DNA of 39,669 nucleotides from Enhydrobacter aerosaccus (GTDB taxonomy: Bacteria > Pseudomonadota > Alphaproteobacteria > Reyranellales > Reyranellaceae): positions 1-39,669 of the forward strand of contig CAIWTJ010000002.1 of the NCBI GenBank assembly GCA_903915535.1. Reading direction: 5' to 3'. Shown piece after piece: positions 26,231 to 35,865 of this stretch (its first letter is position 1; each line of letters opens with the position of its first letter). The position numbers and the translations under genes are program-made. Under the pieces are notes generated by a model that saw only the letters and a list, made by a program, of their open reading frames with translations, searched no databases and was not told where the DNA came from.

Positions 26231-29200
26231 ATGACCATTTCATCGGTATTCATCCGCCGGCCGCGGCTGGCGTTCGTCATCTCCACGGTGATCTCGATCG
26301 CCGGCCTCATCGCCATGACGGCGCTGCCGGTGGCCCAGTTCCCCGACATCGTGCCGCCGCAGGTCAAGGTCACCGCGGTCTATCCCGGCGCCTCGGCCAA
26401 GGCGGTCGAGGAGAGCGTGGCGCAGGTCATCGAAGCCCAGGTCAACGGCGTCGAGGGCATGCTCTACATGAAGTCGACCTCGGGCAGCGACGGCAGCTAC
26501 AGCCTGACGGTGAGCTTCAAGGTCGGCTCCAACGCCGACATCAACACGGTGAACGTCAACAACCGCGTGAACCAGGCCACGGCCCAGTTGCCGCCCGAGG
26601 TGCAGAGCACCGGCATCACGGTGAAGAAGCAGTCGTCCTCGCTGCTGCAGGTGGTCGCGGTCTACGCCCCCAAGGGCGACCGCGACGCGCTGTTCCTGTC
26701 GAACTTCGCCACCATCAACATCCTCGACACGCTGAAGCGCGTGCCGGGCGTGGGCGAGGCGAGCCTGTTCGGTCCGCTCGACTACTCGATGCGCGTCTGG
26801 CTCAACCTCGACCGCCTGTCGAGCCTCGACATCACCGCCGACGACGTGGTCAAGGCGGTAAAGGCGCAGAACACCCAGGCCGCCGTCGGCCGGATCGGCG
26901 CGGCGCCGCTCAGCAACGAGGTCGACTTCCAGCTCAACATTTCCACACAGGGCCGCCTGACGACGGTGCCGGAATTCGAGAACATCGTGGTCCGCGCCAT
27001 GCCCGACGGCGGCCTGGTCCGGATCAAGGACATCGCCCGGGTCGAGCTGGGCGCCAAGTCGAGCGACCAGGCGGCGCGCTACAACGGCGCGCCGGCCACG
27101 GGCGTGGCGATCTACCAGTTGCCCGGCGCCAACGCGCTTGATGCGGCCCATGGCGTGCGCAAGGCGCTGGCCGAGATGGCGCCACGCTTCACCGACGGCG
27201 TGACCTACGACGTGATGTACGACACCACGGTGTTCGTGCAGGCCACGATCAACAGCGTGATCCACACCCTGATCGAGGCGTTCGTCCTGGTGGCCATCGT
27301 GGTCTTCGTGTTCTTGGGCAATCTCCGCGCGACGATCATCCCGATCATCGCCGTGCCGGTGGCCCTGGTCGGCACCTTTGCCGTGATGCTGGTGCTGGGC
27401 TTCTCGGCCAACACCGTGTCGCTGCTGGCGCTGGTGCTGGCGATCGGCATCGTGGTCGACGACGCGATCGTGGTGGTCGAGGCGGTCGAGCATATCCTCG
27501 AGCACGAGCCCGACCTCACGCCGGCCGAAGCGACCGAAAAGGCGATGGGCCAGGTGACCGGCCCGATCATCGCCATCACCCTGGTGCTGCTGTCGGTGTT
27601 CGTGCCGACCATGTTCATTCCCGGCATCACCGGCGAGCTCTACAAGCAGTTCGCGGTGGCCGTCGCCGTCTCGATGGTGATCTCGGCGATCAACGCGCTC
27701 ACGCTTTCGCCTGCGCTCTGCTCGCTGATCCTGCGCCACAAGAAGAAGCCTACGGGCGTGATGGCCTGGATGCAGGGCCGCATCGATGCCAGCCGCGACG
27801 GCTACGTCAGGCTGGTCACGCCGCTGGCGCGGCGCGGTATCGCCATGATCCTGGTGGTGGGCTTCATCGCCGCCACCGCCGGTGTCGGCAGCCTCGTGCC
27901 GTCGGGCTTCCTGCCCGATGAGGACCAGGGCGCCTTCATGGCCGAGCTGCAGTTGCCCGACGCCGCCTCGACCAGCCGCACGCTGGTGGCGCTGGAGCAG
28001 GTCGAGAACACCCTGAAGGGCAAGCCGTGGCTGCAGAACCTGTTCACGGTCTCGGGCTACAGCCTGCTCGATGGCCTGGCCCAGCCCAACCGCGCACTCG
28101 TCGTGGCGGCGCTGAAGCCGTTCGAGGAGCGCAAGGACAAGTCCCTGTCGGTGTTCTCGGCCCTGAAGGAATCCAACATCGCCTTCTCGCAGATCGCGGC
28201 GGCGAACATCTTCGCCTTCAACCTGCCGCCGATCTCGGGCCTCGGCAACGCGTCGGGCTTCGAGTTCCAGGTCGAGAGCCTGGCCGGCGCCGATCCGGTG
28301 GAGCTGGCGGGCGTCACGCGCGGCCTGATGCTGGCGGCGCAGAGCGTGCCGCAGCTGCAGGGCGTGTTCACGACCTATGGCGCGGCCACGCCGCAGATCG
28401 AGCTCAAGATCGACCGCGAGCGCGCGCAGGCGCTGGGCATCGGCATCTCCGACATCTTCTCGGCGCTGCAGACCTCGATGGGCGGCAGCTACGTCAACGA
28501 CTTCAACCTCTTTGGCCGCGTCTGGCAGGTGAAGGTCCAGGCCGATGCCTCCGACCGCTCGACGGTCAACGACGTCTATCGCGTGCGCCTGCGCACCAAG
28601 GACGGCGCGCTGGTGCCGTTGCAGGCGGTCGCCAACATCGAGCTGGTGACCGCGCCCAGCTCGGTGATCCGCTACAACAACCTGCGTTCGGTGACCTTGA
28701 ACGGCGCGCCCGCACCGGGCTATTCGACCGGCCAGGCGATCGCGGCGATGGAAGAACTCGCCAAGAAGACCCTGCCCGCAGGCTATACCTACGAGTGGAC
28801 AGGCACGGCACTGCAGGAAAAAGCCGCCTCCGGCCAGACCGGCTTCATCCTCGTGCTGGCGATCGTGTTCGCCTACCTGTTCCTGGTGGCGCTCTACGAA
28901 AGCACGGCCATTCCGGTGGCCGCGCTGCTCTCCGTCGCCGTCGGCCTGTTCGGTGCGATGTTCGCGCTCTGGATCTCCGGCCTCGACAACAATCTCTATG
29001 CCCAGATCGGCATCGTCGTGCTGATCGCGCTCGCCGCCAAGAACGCCATCCTGATCATCGAGTTCGCGATGGAGGCGCGGCGCGACGGCAAGGACATCGT
29101 GGTTGCCGCGACCGAGGCGGCCGGGCTTCGCTTCCGCGCCGTGATGATGACGTCCTTCGCCTTCATCTGCGGCCTGATCCCGCTGGTGATCGCGGGCGGC

Positions 29201-29380
29201 GCGGGCGCGGCCACCCAGCGTGCCGTGGGCACCGCCGTGTTCGGCGGCATGATCGCGGCCTCGTTCCTCGGCATCTTCGTGATCCCGGGCCTGTACGTGA
29301 CGTTCGAGGGCCTGCGCGAGCGGGTAAAAGGAATGATCGGCGGCAAGAAAACGCTACCGAAGCCCGTCACTCCAGCCTGA
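26231..29380 (+). CDS. RND multidrug efflux pump, HAE-1 type (AcrB/MexF-like)
   Basis: 1049 residues, the usual length. The N-terminus [29 protein letters not shown] is the first transmembrane helix, and [23 protein letters not shown] is typical of HAE-1. The proton-relay Asp pair is visible in [17 protein letters not shown] near residue 407 and the relay Lys in [19 protein letters not shown] near residue 940. [12 protein letters not shown] and [11 protein letters not shown] lie in the porter domain. It expels drugs or metabolites with proton motive force. No outer-membrane factor gene follows, so it must share a TolC-like channel encoded elsewhere. Its 3' end overlaps the convergent Bug gene by 14 nt. 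Confidence 0.95.
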   Translation: MTISSVFIRRPRLAFVISTVISIAGLIAMTALPVAQFPDIVPPQVKVTAVYPGASAKAVEESVAQVIEAQVNGVEGMLYMKSTSGSDGSYSLTVSFKVGSNADINTVNVNNRVNQATAQLPPEVQSTGITVKKQSSSLLQVVAVYAPKGDRDALFLSNFATINILDTLKRVPGVGEASLFGPLDYSMRVWLNLDRLSSLDITADDVVKAVKAQNTQAAVGRIGAAPLSNEVDFQLNISTQGRLTTVPEFENIVVRAMPDGGLVRIKDIARVELGAKSSDQAARYNGAPATGVAIYQLPGANALDAAHGVRKALAEMAPRFTDGVTYDVMYDTTVFVQATINSVIHTLIEAFVLVAIVVFVFLGNLRATIIPIIAVPVALVGTFAVMLVLGFSANTVSLLALVLAIGIVVDDAIVVVEAVEHILEHEPDLTPAEATEKAMGQVTGPIIAITLVLLSVFVPTMFIPGITGELYKQFAVAVAVSMVISAINALTLSPALCSLILRHKKKPTGVMAWMQGRIDASRDGYVRLVTPLARRGIAMILVVGFIAATAGVGSLVPSGFLPDEDQGAFMAELQLPDAASTSRTLVALEQVENTLKGKPWLQNLFTVSGYSLLDGLAQPNRALVVAALKPFEERKDKSLSVFSALKESNIAFSQIAAANIFAFNLPPISGLGNASGFEFQVESLAGADPVELAGVTRGLMLAAQSVPQLQGVFTTYGAATPQIELKIDRERAQALGIGISDIFSALQTSMGGSYVNDFNLFGRVWQVKVQADASDRSTVNDVYRVRLRTKDGALVPLQAVANIELVTAPSSVIRYNNLRSVTLNGAPAPGYSTGQAIAAMEELAKKTLPAGYTYEWTGTALQEKAASGQTGFILVLAIVFAYLFLVALYESTAIPVAALLSVAVGLFGAMFALWISGLDNNLYAQIGIVVLIALAAKNAILIIEFAMEARRDGKDIVVAATEAAGLRFRAVMMTSFAFICGLIPLVIAGGAGAATQRAVGTAVFGGMIAASFLGIFVIPGLYVTFEGLRERVKGMIGGKKTLPKPVTPA

Positions 29381-30365
29381 TGTTGGCGGCCTTCACGACG
29401 GGCCGCCAACGATCGATCTCCTGCGCAAGGAACGTCGCCAGCGCCTCGGGCGGGCCGATCACCGGCTCGCCGCCTTCTTTCTCCAGTCGCGCGCGCACGC
29501 CGGCCGAGCCCAGCGCCTGGTTGATCGCGTCGTTCAATTTCTTCGCGATGGCCGGATCGATGCCGGCCGGGCCGGTGATGCCATACCACTGGTCGGCCTC
29601 GAAGCCCGGGTAACCCGACTCGGCGATCGTGGGCAGGTCGGGGAATGCGGCCGATCGCTTGACGCTGGAGATGCCGAGCGCGCGCAGGCGGCCCTGCTTG
29701 GCGAGCGGCATGACGACGGGCGCGCCGGTGAAGCCCATCTGAAGTTGGCCGCCCAGAAGATCGGCCACGAACGGCGCGGTGCCCTTGTAGGGCACGTGCA
29801 GGAATTCCGTGCCGGTCGCATAGGCGAAATAGGCCGAGGCGAGATGCGAGGCCGTGGCCGTGCCGCCGGTGCCGTAGGCCAGGGCGCCGGGCTTCGACTT
29901 GGCGAGCGCGACCAGTTCCTGAACGCTGGTCGCCGGCACGTTGGCGGCATTCACCGCCAGCACGTTGGGCACGTTCGCGCAGTAGGACAGCGCGGTCCAT
30001 CCCTTGACCGGATCGTAGCTATGGTTGGGATAGACCAGGGGATTGATCGCGAGCGTGCCGATATGGCCCATCAGCATCAGGTAACCGTCGGGCTCGGCCC
30101 GCGCCACGATCTCGCAGCCCAGCGTTCCGCCCGCGCCCGGCTTGTTCTCGACGATCACGCTCTGCCGGAAGGTCGCCTGCAGCTTGGCCGCGATCTCGCG
30201 CGCCAGGATATCGGTCGTGCCACCCGGCGTGAACGGCACCAGGATGCGCAGCGGCTTCGAGGGGAAATCCTCCGCGCGCGCCCGCGAAACGATGGCAGCG
30301 CTCGCGGCGGCGCCCCCGACGGCACCCACGACAGCGCCCATGACGGCGCGCCGTCCGATGGTCAT
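29367..30365 (-). CDS. Bug family (TctC-like) tripartite tricarboxylate transporter substrate receptor
   Basis: 332 residues. A Tat-like signal ([24 protein letters not shown], cleaved after ARAE) is followed by [29 protein letters not shown], the Bug family opening, and [41 protein letters not shown] and [18 protein letters not shown] are further family blocks. Bug receptors bind small carboxylates or amides in the periplasm. No TctA/TctB membrane genes are near. The ATG overlaps the VOC gene stop (ATGA), which links it to that enzyme. Confidence 0.9.
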   Translation of the reverse strand: MTIGRRAVMGAVVGAVGGAAASAAIVSRARAEDFPSKPLRILVPFTPGGTTDILAREIAAKLQATFRQSVIVENKPGAGGTLGCEIVARAEPDGYLMLMGHIGTLAINPLVYPNHSYDPVKGWTALSYCANVPNVLAVNAANVPATSVQELVALAKSKPGALAYGTGGTATASHLASAYFAYATGTEFLHVPYKGTAPFVADLLGGQLQMGFTGAPVVMPLAKQGRLRALGISSVKRSAAFPDLPTIAESGYPGFEADQWYGITGPAGIDPAIAKKLNDAINQALGSAGVRARLEKEGGEPVIGPPEALATFLAQEIDRWRPVVKAANIRLE

Positions 30366-30913
30366 GGCTTGTCCGTCCCGCCTTCGATGCGTGCGCGCAG
30401 GGTGGCGTCCTTCAGCGTCGTATCCTGGCCGACCGGCGCGCGGCGGACGGCGTCCTCCAGCGTCGCGGTCTGGCGCCATTCGTCCCACGGGCGCGAGCGG
30501 CCGTCGGCGCCGATCTGGTCGACGCCCCAATAGAGTTCGAGATGGTGGCCGTCGGGATCGAGGAATTCGACCGAGACCTGGCAGCCGGCGCGGCGGCGCC
30601 CTTCGTAGGTGATCTTCGCGCCGTGCTTCTTTAGGTGATCGCGGGCGCGGAACACGTCGTCGAGGCTTTCGACCTCGAAGGCGAGATGATGCAGGCTCTT
30701 GTCCTGCTGCTCGCTGCCGCCGCCCACCAGCGCCAGGCAGTGGTGATCGGGATTGCAGCGCAGGAACACCATGCCGCCCGGCATCATCGTGCCGTCGTAG
30801 GTGTCGGAGACCTTGAAGCCCAGCACGTCGGTATAGAAGCGCTTCGACCGCTCGAGGTCGGACGCGAAGATGACGGCATGGCCGATTTTCTGGACGGCAA
30901 AGGGAGGGCTCAT
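30362..30913 (-). CDS. VOC family (glyoxalase/extradiol-dioxygenase-like) protein
   Basis: 183 residues. A two-module vicinal-oxygen-chelate fold begins VQKIGHAVIFASDLERSKRFYTDVLGFKVSD, with the first metal-type His in GHAV. LHHLAFEVESLDDVFRARDHLKKHG carries the second and DPDGHHLELYWGVDQIG the Glu ligand. Ring-cleaving dioxygenases, glyoxalases and epimerases share this fold, and the spacing resembles the catechol 2,3-dioxygenase-like group. The C-terminal 40 residues are a charged tail without homology I recognise. It is co-transcribed with the Bug receptor and faces the amidase gene across only 44 bp, a shared control region. Confidence 0.85.
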   Translation of the reverse strand: MSPPFAVQKIGHAVIFASDLERSKRFYTDVLGFKVSDTYDGTMMPGGMVFLRCNPDHHCLALVGGGSEQQDKSLHHLAFEVESLDDVFRARDHLKKHGAKITYEGRRRAGCQVSVEFLDPDGHHLELYWGVDQIGADGRSRPWDEWRQTATLEDAVRRAPVGQDTTLKDATLRARIEGGTDKP

Positions 30914-30957
30914 GGGATAGCATCATGGACCTAATCGAGCGTCAGGGGGAAGAACGC

Positions 30958-32238
30958 ATGGCGAAATCGCCCAACCAGTATTCAGCCAGCCAGGCCGTGC
31001 AGCGCATGGCCGACAAGCGGCTGAAGGCCGTCGACATGGTCGAGGCCTGCCTCGAACGCATCGACAGGCGCGAGGGCCAGGTCCACGCCTGGGAGGCGAT
31101 CGACGCCGAGGGCGCGCTGAAGCGGGCCGCGATGCTCGACAAGCGTGCGAAGCCCGTGGGCCCGCTGCACGGCATTCCGCTCGCGGTGAAGGACATCATC
31201 TCGACCAGGACCATGCCCACCACCTGCGGCTCGCCGATCTATCGCGACCATGTCGCGGGCAAGGATGCCGCCTGCGTGACGCAGCTCGTGAACGCGGGCG
31301 CCATCGTGCTCGGCAAGTCGGTCACGACCGAGTTCGCGGGCGGCCATGCCGGCAAGACGCACAATCCGCACAACGTCCGCCATACGCCCGCGGGCTCGTC
31401 GTCGGGATCGGCCGCCGCGGTCGCCGACTTCATGGCGCCGATCGGCTACGGCACGCAGACCTCGGGCTCGGTGATCCGGCCCGGCGCTTTCAACGGCGTG
31501 GTGGCCTACAAGGGCACCTACGGCTGGGCCGACATGACGGGCGTGAAGACCTATTCCAAGAGCCTCGACACGCTGGGCTTCTTCGCGCGCGAGGCCAACG
31601 ACCTGGCGCTCATCCGCGCCGCCTACGGGCACGCGCCGGCCGATCCGCCGCCGAAGGGCCGCGCGCCCCGCATCGGCTTCTGCCGCACGCGCTGGTGGGA
31701 CATGGCCGATCGCTATAACCAGAAGAACATCGAGACCGCCGCCAGCACGCTCCGCGCCGCCGGCGCCAAGGTCCGCGCGTGGGACATGCCCGAGAGCTGG
31801 GACGCGCTGATCGAGGCGCACAATCGCGTCATGACCAAGGAAGCGACGTTCCATTACGGGCCGGAGCGCGAGCGCTTCCCGCACCTGCTCTCGGTCGGGC
31901 TCACGAGCGCGCTCGAAGTGGGCGACGCCGTCACGCGCAAGCAGCTGACCGACGCCAAGAAGCGCCGCGAGCGCGCCAAGGCCGAGCTCGCGGGCGTGTG
32001 GGACACGTTCGACATCCTGCTGGCGCCGTCGGCGCGCGGCGAGGCGCCGGCGGGTCTCGGCTACACCGGCGATCCCCTCTTCAACCGCTTCTGGACGCTG
32101 CTCGGCTCGCCCTGCATCACGCTGCCCTTCAACACCGGGCCGTTCGAGTTGCCGCTCGCGGTGCAGCTGATCGGCCCGCACAAGGGCGACGACCAGCTCA
32201 TCGCCTGGGCGCGCTGGGTGGAAGAGCACCTCCGTTGA
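30958..32238 (+). CDS. Amidase signature family protein
   Basis: 426 residues. The Ser-cisSer-Lys triad can be placed: Lys in PLAVKDIISTRTMPTTCGS (near residue 80), the first Ser in the glycine/serine loop AGSSSGSAAAVADF, and the nucleophilic Ser in QTSGSVIRPGAFNGVVAYKGTYG. The loop reads SSSGSAAAV, not the usual GGSSGGSAAAVA, but the required residues are present. It should hydrolyse an amide to acid and ammonia. A GGGGGAAG precedes the ATG at 30958. The stop overlaps a TTG start of the aspartate dehydrogenase gene, so the two are coupled. An Asn- or Asp-amide-type substrate is only a guess from that pairing. Confidence 0.9.
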   Translation: MAKSPNQYSASQAVQRMADKRLKAVDMVEACLERIDRREGQVHAWEAIDAEGALKRAAMLDKRAKPVGPLHGIPLAVKDIISTRTMPTTCGSPIYRDHVAGKDAACVTQLVNAGAIVLGKSVTTEFAGGHAGKTHNPHNVRHTPAGSSSGSAAAVADFMAPIGYGTQTSGSVIRPGAFNGVVAYKGTYGWADMTGVKTYSKSLDTLGFFAREANDLALIRAAYGHAPADPPPKGRAPRIGFCRTRWWDMADRYNQKNIETAASTLRAAGAKVRAWDMPESWDALIEAHNRVMTKEATFHYGPERERFPHLLSVGLTSALEVGDAVTRKQLTDAKKRRERAKAELAGVWDTFDILLAPSARGEAPAGLGYTGDPLFNRFWTLLGSPCITLPFNTGPFELPLAVQLIGPHKGDDQLIAWARWVEEHLR

Positions 32239-33005
32239 GACTGGGCCTGATCGGCTACGGTGCCATCGGCAAGCATGTCGAGGCGGCCGGGCTCGAAAAC
32301 ATCGAGCTGGTCTCGGTGCTGGTGAAGCGGCCGCGCAACGAGGGCAAGCTGACGCACGAGCCCGAACGCTTCTTCGCGCACAAGCTGGACGCGGTGGCCG
32401 AATGCGCCGGCCATGAGGCCGTTCGCGTCCATGGCCAGCGCGTGCTGGAGAGCGGTGCGGACTTCCTCGTGACGTCCGTCGGCGCCTTCACCGACACTGC
32501 CCTGTTCGACCGGCTGCTGGCCGCCGCCAAGGCGAGCGGCACACGGCTGATCCTGCCGTCGGCCGGCATCGGTGCGCTCGACATCCTGAGCAGCGCCGCC
32601 GTCGGTGGGCTGGAGAGCGTCACCGTCACCGTGCGCAAGGATCCGTCGGCGTGGAAAGGCACGATCGCGGAGACGCTGGTCGATCTCGACTCACTCACGG
32701 CCCCGCACACCGTGTTCGACGGACCGGTGCGCGAGGGCGCCCGGCTCTATCCGCAGAACGTCAACATCTCGGCCGCCGCCGCGATCGCCGGCATCGGTCT
32801 CGACCGGACCCGCGTGGTGATCGTGGCCGATCCCACCATCACCACCCACATTGTCGAGCTCGAAGCCAAGGGCGCGTTCGGCCGCTTCACCTTCAGGGAA
32901 GACGTGGCCGTCAGCGAGGAGAACCGCAAGACCGGCAAGCTGGTCGCGATGGCGATGGTGAAGTCGGTGCGCCAGCTTGCCTCGTCCCTGGTGGTCGCGG
33001 CCTAG
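32235..33005 (+). CDS. Aspartate dehydrogenase family protein (NadX-like)
   Basis: 256 residues from a TTG that overlaps the amidase stop (TTGA). The Rossmann motif GLIGYGAIGKHV opens the protein. LPSAGIGALDILSSAAVGGLESVTVTVRKDPSAWKG and NVNISAAAAIAGIGLDRTRVVIVADP follow the L-aspartate dehydrogenase pattern, and the catalytic His is probably that in TITTHIVELEAKGAFGRFTF. The family catalyses NAD(P)-linked deamination or reductive amination of aspartate and can feed NAD biosynthesis or nitrogen use. The 44-bp gap upstream of the amidase would serve both genes. It ends one base from the convergent Bug gene. Confidence 0.87.
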   Translation: MRLGLIGYGAIGKHVEAAGLENIELVSVLVKRPRNEGKLTHEPERFFAHKLDAVAECAGHEAVRVHGQRVLESGADFLVTSVGAFTDTALFDRLLAAAKASGTRLILPSAGIGALDILSSAAVGGLESVTVTVRKDPSAWKGTIAETLVDLDSLTAPHTVFDGPVREGARLYPQNVNISAAAAIAGIGLDRTRVVIVADPTITTHIVELEAKGAFGRFTFREDVAVSEENRKTGKLVAMAMVKSVRQLASSLVVAA

Positions 33006-33006
33006 A

Positions 33007-33972
33007 TCAGTTCTCCGGCTTGATGTTGAAGTCGCGGATGATCTTGCCCCACTTCAGGCGATCCTCGGCGATCTCCTTGTCGAACTGCTCCTTGGTGCCG
33101 ACCACGATCTGAAGCCCGTTGTCGGCGAACTTCTGTTTCAGCTCCGGCGACGACACCGCCTTCACGAGCTGGTCGTTCCAGAACTTCACCATCTCCGGTG
33201 ACATGCCGCCGGGGCCGACCAGTCCGAACCAGTTGTGGATCACGAAGTCCTTGAGGCCGGTCTTCGAGATCACCGGCACCTCGGGCAGGAGCGGCGACGC
33301 TGAGTCCGCGCCGTAGCCGATGGCGCGCAGGCCGCCGCCCCGGATCTGGCCCATGAACTCGGGCATGTTGCCCCACATCAGGTCGACGCGGCCGCCGGTC
33401 ATGTCGACGATCGCGGGCGCGCCGCCGCGATAGGGCACCTGCGTCAGCTTGGTGCCGGTCAGCGCCATGAACAGGGCGCAGGAAAGCTGCTGGCTGGAAC
33501 CCGAGCCCACGGTGGCGCAGGTCACCTTCTCCGGGTTGGCCTTGGCCGCGTCCGCCACGTCCTTCCAGTCCTTGAACGTCGTGTCGCGGCCGACCACGAG
33601 GATGTTGTAGACGCCGGCCACGTTGCCGATCGTCGTCAGGTCCTTGTCGACATCGATGTTGGTTTTCACCATCTGCGGCAGCACCGTCATCATCGCCATC
33701 GAGGCGAGCAGGATGGTGTGGCCGTCGGGCGGCGACTTGGCCGTCTCGAGGGCCGCGATCATGCCGGAGGCACCCGCCTTGTTGTCGACCACCACCGTGC
33801 GGCCGATCTGCTTGGTGAACTGTTCGGCCAGCAGGCGCCCGATGATGTCGGAGCTGCCGCCCGCCGGGAAGCCGTTGATGAACCGCACGTCCTTGGTCGG
33901 GAAGGTCGCCTGCGCCCACGCGGTGCCTGTCATTGCCAACACAGCCACGAGCGCCGTGACAAAACGCTTCAT
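33007..33972 (-). CDS. Bug family (TctC-like) substrate receptor, second copy
   Basis: 321 residues. A Sec signal (KRFVTALVAVLAMTGTAWAQATF) is followed by FPTKDVRFINGFPAGGSSDIIGRLLAEQFTK and RTVVVDNKAGASGMIAALETA, family blocks shared with the gene at 29367-30365. VPYRGGAPAIVDMTGGRVDLMWG is the ligand-loop block. GGAGGA lies 5 nt before the ATG. It follows the enolase-superfamily gene by 20 bp, so the receptor probably imports that enzyme's acid substrate. No membrane partner genes are present. Confidence 0.9.
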   Translation of the reverse strand: MKRFVTALVAVLAMTGTAWAQATFPTKDVRFINGFPAGGSSDIIGRLLAEQFTKQIGRTVVVDNKAGASGMIAALETAKSPPDGHTILLASMAMMTVLPQMVKTNIDVDKDLTTIGNVAGVYNILVVGRDTTFKDWKDVADAAKANPEKVTCATVGSGSSQQLSCALFMALTGTKLTQVPYRGGAPAIVDMTGGRVDLMWGNMPEFMGQIRGGGLRAIGYGADSASPLLPEVPVISKTGLKDFVIHNWFGLVGPGGMSPEMVKFWNDQLVKAVSSPELKQKFADNGLQIVVGTKEQFDKEIAEDRLKWGKIIRDFNIKPEN

Positions 33973-33992
33973 CGCTTCCTCCGCTTTGTCGC

Positions 33993-35132
33993 TTAAGCGA
34001 CTTTGTATTTCTTCAGGATCTCGCGATCGATCTCGATGCCGAGACCGGGACCGCCGGGCACCTTCACGATGCCCTTCTTCTGCTCGATCGGCTCCTTCGC
34101 GAGATGATCGCGCAACGGGTTCGGCGTCTGCTCGAACTCGAGCATCGGTGGCATCGGCCGGAACGCGGGCGGCTGGTCGGGCAATGCCGCCAGGAACTGC
34201 ACCGTGGCCGCGAGCCCGATCGCCGAGCCCCAGGCGTGCGGCACGCACTCGACGCCGAACGCCGAGGCGAGCGTCGCGATCTTGCGGCACTCGGAGAATC
34301 CGCCGGCCGCGCAAAGATCGGGCTGCACGATGTCCATGGCCTTCTTCGCGATCACGTCGCGGAAGCCCCAGCGCGTGAAATCGTTCTCGCCGCCCGCCAC
34401 CGCCATGTCGAGCGCACGCGTGACCTCGATGTAGCCGTCGTGATCCTCGGGGCTGACCGGCTCCTCGAACCACAGGATGTCGTGCTCCTCCAGCATGCGG
34501 CCGAGCTTGATGGCGTTGGGCACCGAGAAGCAGTGGTTGGCGTCGACCGCGAGCTTCACGTCCGGCCCGATCGCCTTGCGCACGGCGCCGACGCGCTTGG
34601 CATCGAGCTTGAGGTCGCCCAGCCCGATCTTCATCTTGATGGCACGGAAGCCGTCGTTCTTGAACTCCAGCGCCTCCTCGACCGCTTCCTCGACCAGACG
34701 ATTCATGTCGATGAAATAGAGACCCGTCGCGTACGGAATCACCTCGGTGCGATAGGCGCCGCCGATCAGCTTGTGCACCGGCTTGTTCACCGCGCGGCCC
34801 ATGATGTCCCACAGCGCGATGTCGATGCCGGAGATGGCCGAGATCGCCATGCCGGTGGTGCCGTAGTCCTTGATGCGATTGTAGAGGTCTTCCCAGATCG
34901 CCTCGACGTCGAAGGGATCGCGGCCGATCAGGCGCGCCTTGTACTGCGTCTCGACGAAGGTCTTGGCGACGGCGGCGGGCCCATAGCACTCGCCCCAGCC
35001 AGTGATGCCGTCATCGGTCGAGATCTCGACCAGGCAGGTCGAGCGCGTGCCGTAGACCCAGCCGCGCGCCGACACGAACGGCTTGTCGACCTTGCATTGC
35101 AGAATATGACAAGTGACGTCCGTCACTTTCAT
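33993..35132 (-). CDS. Mandelate racemase / muconate-lactonizing-like enolase superfamily protein
   Basis: 379 residues. An N-terminal capping domain (residues ~1-130; FVSARGWVYGTRSTCLVEISTDDGITGWGECYG) precedes the barrel. Catalytic landmarks are AIKMKIG (KxK), AVDANHCF (Asp), ILWFEEPVSPEDHDG (Glu) and AVAGGENDFTRWG (Glu), with HAWGS carrying the His of the mandelate-racemase subgroup. It removes a proton next to a carboxylate in dehydration, racemisation or lactonisation. It starts at the ATG 35132; an upstream in-frame ATG would lack a reason. It shares an operon with the Bug receptor and diverges from the cupin gene. Confidence 0.9.
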   Translation of the reverse strand: MKVTDVTCHILQCKVDKPFVSARGWVYGTRSTCLVEISTDDGITGWGECYGPAAVAKTFVETQYKARLIGRDPFDVEAIWEDLYNRIKDYGTTGMAISAISGIDIALWDIMGRAVNKPVHKLIGGAYRTEVIPYATGLYFIDMNRLVEEAVEEALEFKNDGFRAIKMKIGLGDLKLDAKRVGAVRKAIGPDVKLAVDANHCFSVPNAIKLGRMLEEHDILWFEEPVSPEDHDGYIEVTRALDMAVAGGENDFTRWGFRDVIAKKAMDIVQPDLCAAGGFSECRKIATLASAFGVECVPHAWGSAIGLAATVQFLAALPDQPPAFRPMPPMLEFEQTPNPLRDHLAKEPIEQKKGIVKVPGGPGLGIEIDREILKKYKVA

Positions 35133-35219
35133 GAGCGTTTCCCTTCGTTTCTTATGATGTGAAGTTGGCACATCTGTTAGCTTTCACCAACGGCCAGCAG
35201 AGCCGCATGGAGGAAACAG

Positions 35220-35639
35220 ATGGATCTCAATCGCCGCACGATCTTCGGCTGCGCGCTGTGCGCGCTGCCCGCGCTCGTCGCCACCAGCACCACCGGCATG
35301 GCGCAGTCCGCACCCGCCGCCACCGCCGGCGTGAAGCGCAAGGTGCTCTCGCAGATCGACGGCCCGACCCCGGGCTACGTCACCATCGCCGTCGAACTCG
35401 AGATCGACGCCGGCGCCACCGTCGCGCGCCACACGCATCCCGGCATCGAATCGACCGTCTTCACCTCGGGCAGCGGCGAGCTGCTGGTCGATGGCCAGCC
35501 CGCCAAGCCGTTCAAGGCCGGCGACGCAATCCAGGTGCCGCCCAACACGGTCCATAGCGTGAAGAACGGCTCGTCCGTGACCAAGGCCATCGGCACCTAC
35601 ATCGTCGAGAAGGGCAAGCCGCTCGCCTCGCCGGCGTAG
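35220..35639 (+). CDS. Exported cupin-domain protein
   Basis: 139 residues. A twin-arginine-type signal (LNRRTIFGCALCALPALVATSTTGMAQS) is followed by a single cupin barrel: VELEIDAGATVARHTHPGIESTVFTSGSGELLVDGQ with HTHP and Glu as metal ligands, then GDAIQVPPNTVHSVKNGS, the second motif with its His. The protein should bind a metal in the periplasm after folding in the cytoplasm. An AGGAAACAG precedes the ATG. Enzyme, binding or antioxidant roles are all possible. It is divergent from the enolase-superfamily gene across 87 bp. Confidence 0.88.
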   Translation: MDLNRRTIFGCALCALPALVATSTTGMAQSAPAATAGVKRKVLSQIDGPTPGYVTIAVELEIDAGATVARHTHPGIESTVFTSGSGELLVDGQPAKPFKAGDAIQVPPNTVHSVKNGSSVTKAIGTYIVEKGKPLASPA

Positions 35640-35717
35640 CTTCCCGTCCAATAAACGGGCGCTAGACGGGATGGCGGCGCGCCCTCCCATGTTTAATAAA
35701 CATCCGATAAACATAAG

Positions 35718-35755
35718 GCGGGTGCGTGCACGTGCATTGATGTGCGCGCACCTGC
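35718..35755. other. Imperfect hairpin (14-bp arms)
   Basis: Arms GCGGGTGCGTGCAC (35718-35731) and GTGCGCGCACCTGC (35742-35755) pair at 12 of 14 positions around a 10-nt loop. It starts about 80 bp after the cupin stop and 26 bp before the ATG of copy B. It may be a terminator or part of a structured leader. Confidence 0.55.
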
Positions 35756-35780
35756 CGATCTCGCGAAGCCTATTGAGCCT

Positions 35781-35834
35781 ATGCATCGCGCGACTCTAGG
35801 CGTGATCGCGCAAGCGACCTATTACGGTCGTTAC
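35781..35834 (+). other. Copy B of a duplicated short element that encodes YYGRY
   Basis: CTAGGC and, 22 bases on, CCTATTACGGTCGTTAC match copy A at 22233-22271. From the ATG at 35781 it reads MHRATLGVIAQATYYGRYCP and continues KMQAGFSFFIL before losing meaning inside the next gene's antisense. It lies 32 bp beyond the 3' end of a minus-strand binding-protein gene, as copy A does. Shared residues between the copies are RA, LG and YYGRY. Peptide-coding, RNA and DNA-site readings are all open. Confidence 0.4.
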
Positions 35835-35865
35835 TGCCCTAAAATGCAGGCCGGCTTCAGCTTTT

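Larger units (their letters stand above)
35640..35865. other. 226-bp gene-poor stretch with repeats and a hairpin
   Basis: The stretch is AT-richer than its flanks. It holds AATAAAC twice and GATAAAC once (near 35650, 35695 and 35707), a hairpin at 35718-35755, and copy B of the YYGRY element from 35781. It separates the cupin gene from the end of the ABC_sub_bind gene. Confidence 0.6.

Noticed and set aside
26240-27739. A long minus-strand frame opposite the RND pump
   Set aside because: His/Asp/Arg-rich shadow of a well-conserved pump gene with its proton-relay residues in place.
33988-34001. GTCGCTTAAGCGAC palindrome at the end of the enolase-superfamily gene
   Set aside because: Short, overlaps the stop codon, and such 14-bp palindromes are expected now and then; not enough to call an operator.
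33007-34989. A 660-residue frame extending the second Bug receptor
   Set aside because: The extra N-terminal part is out of frame with the enolase-superfamily gene and lacks motifs; the signal peptide and GGAGGA fix the start at 33972.
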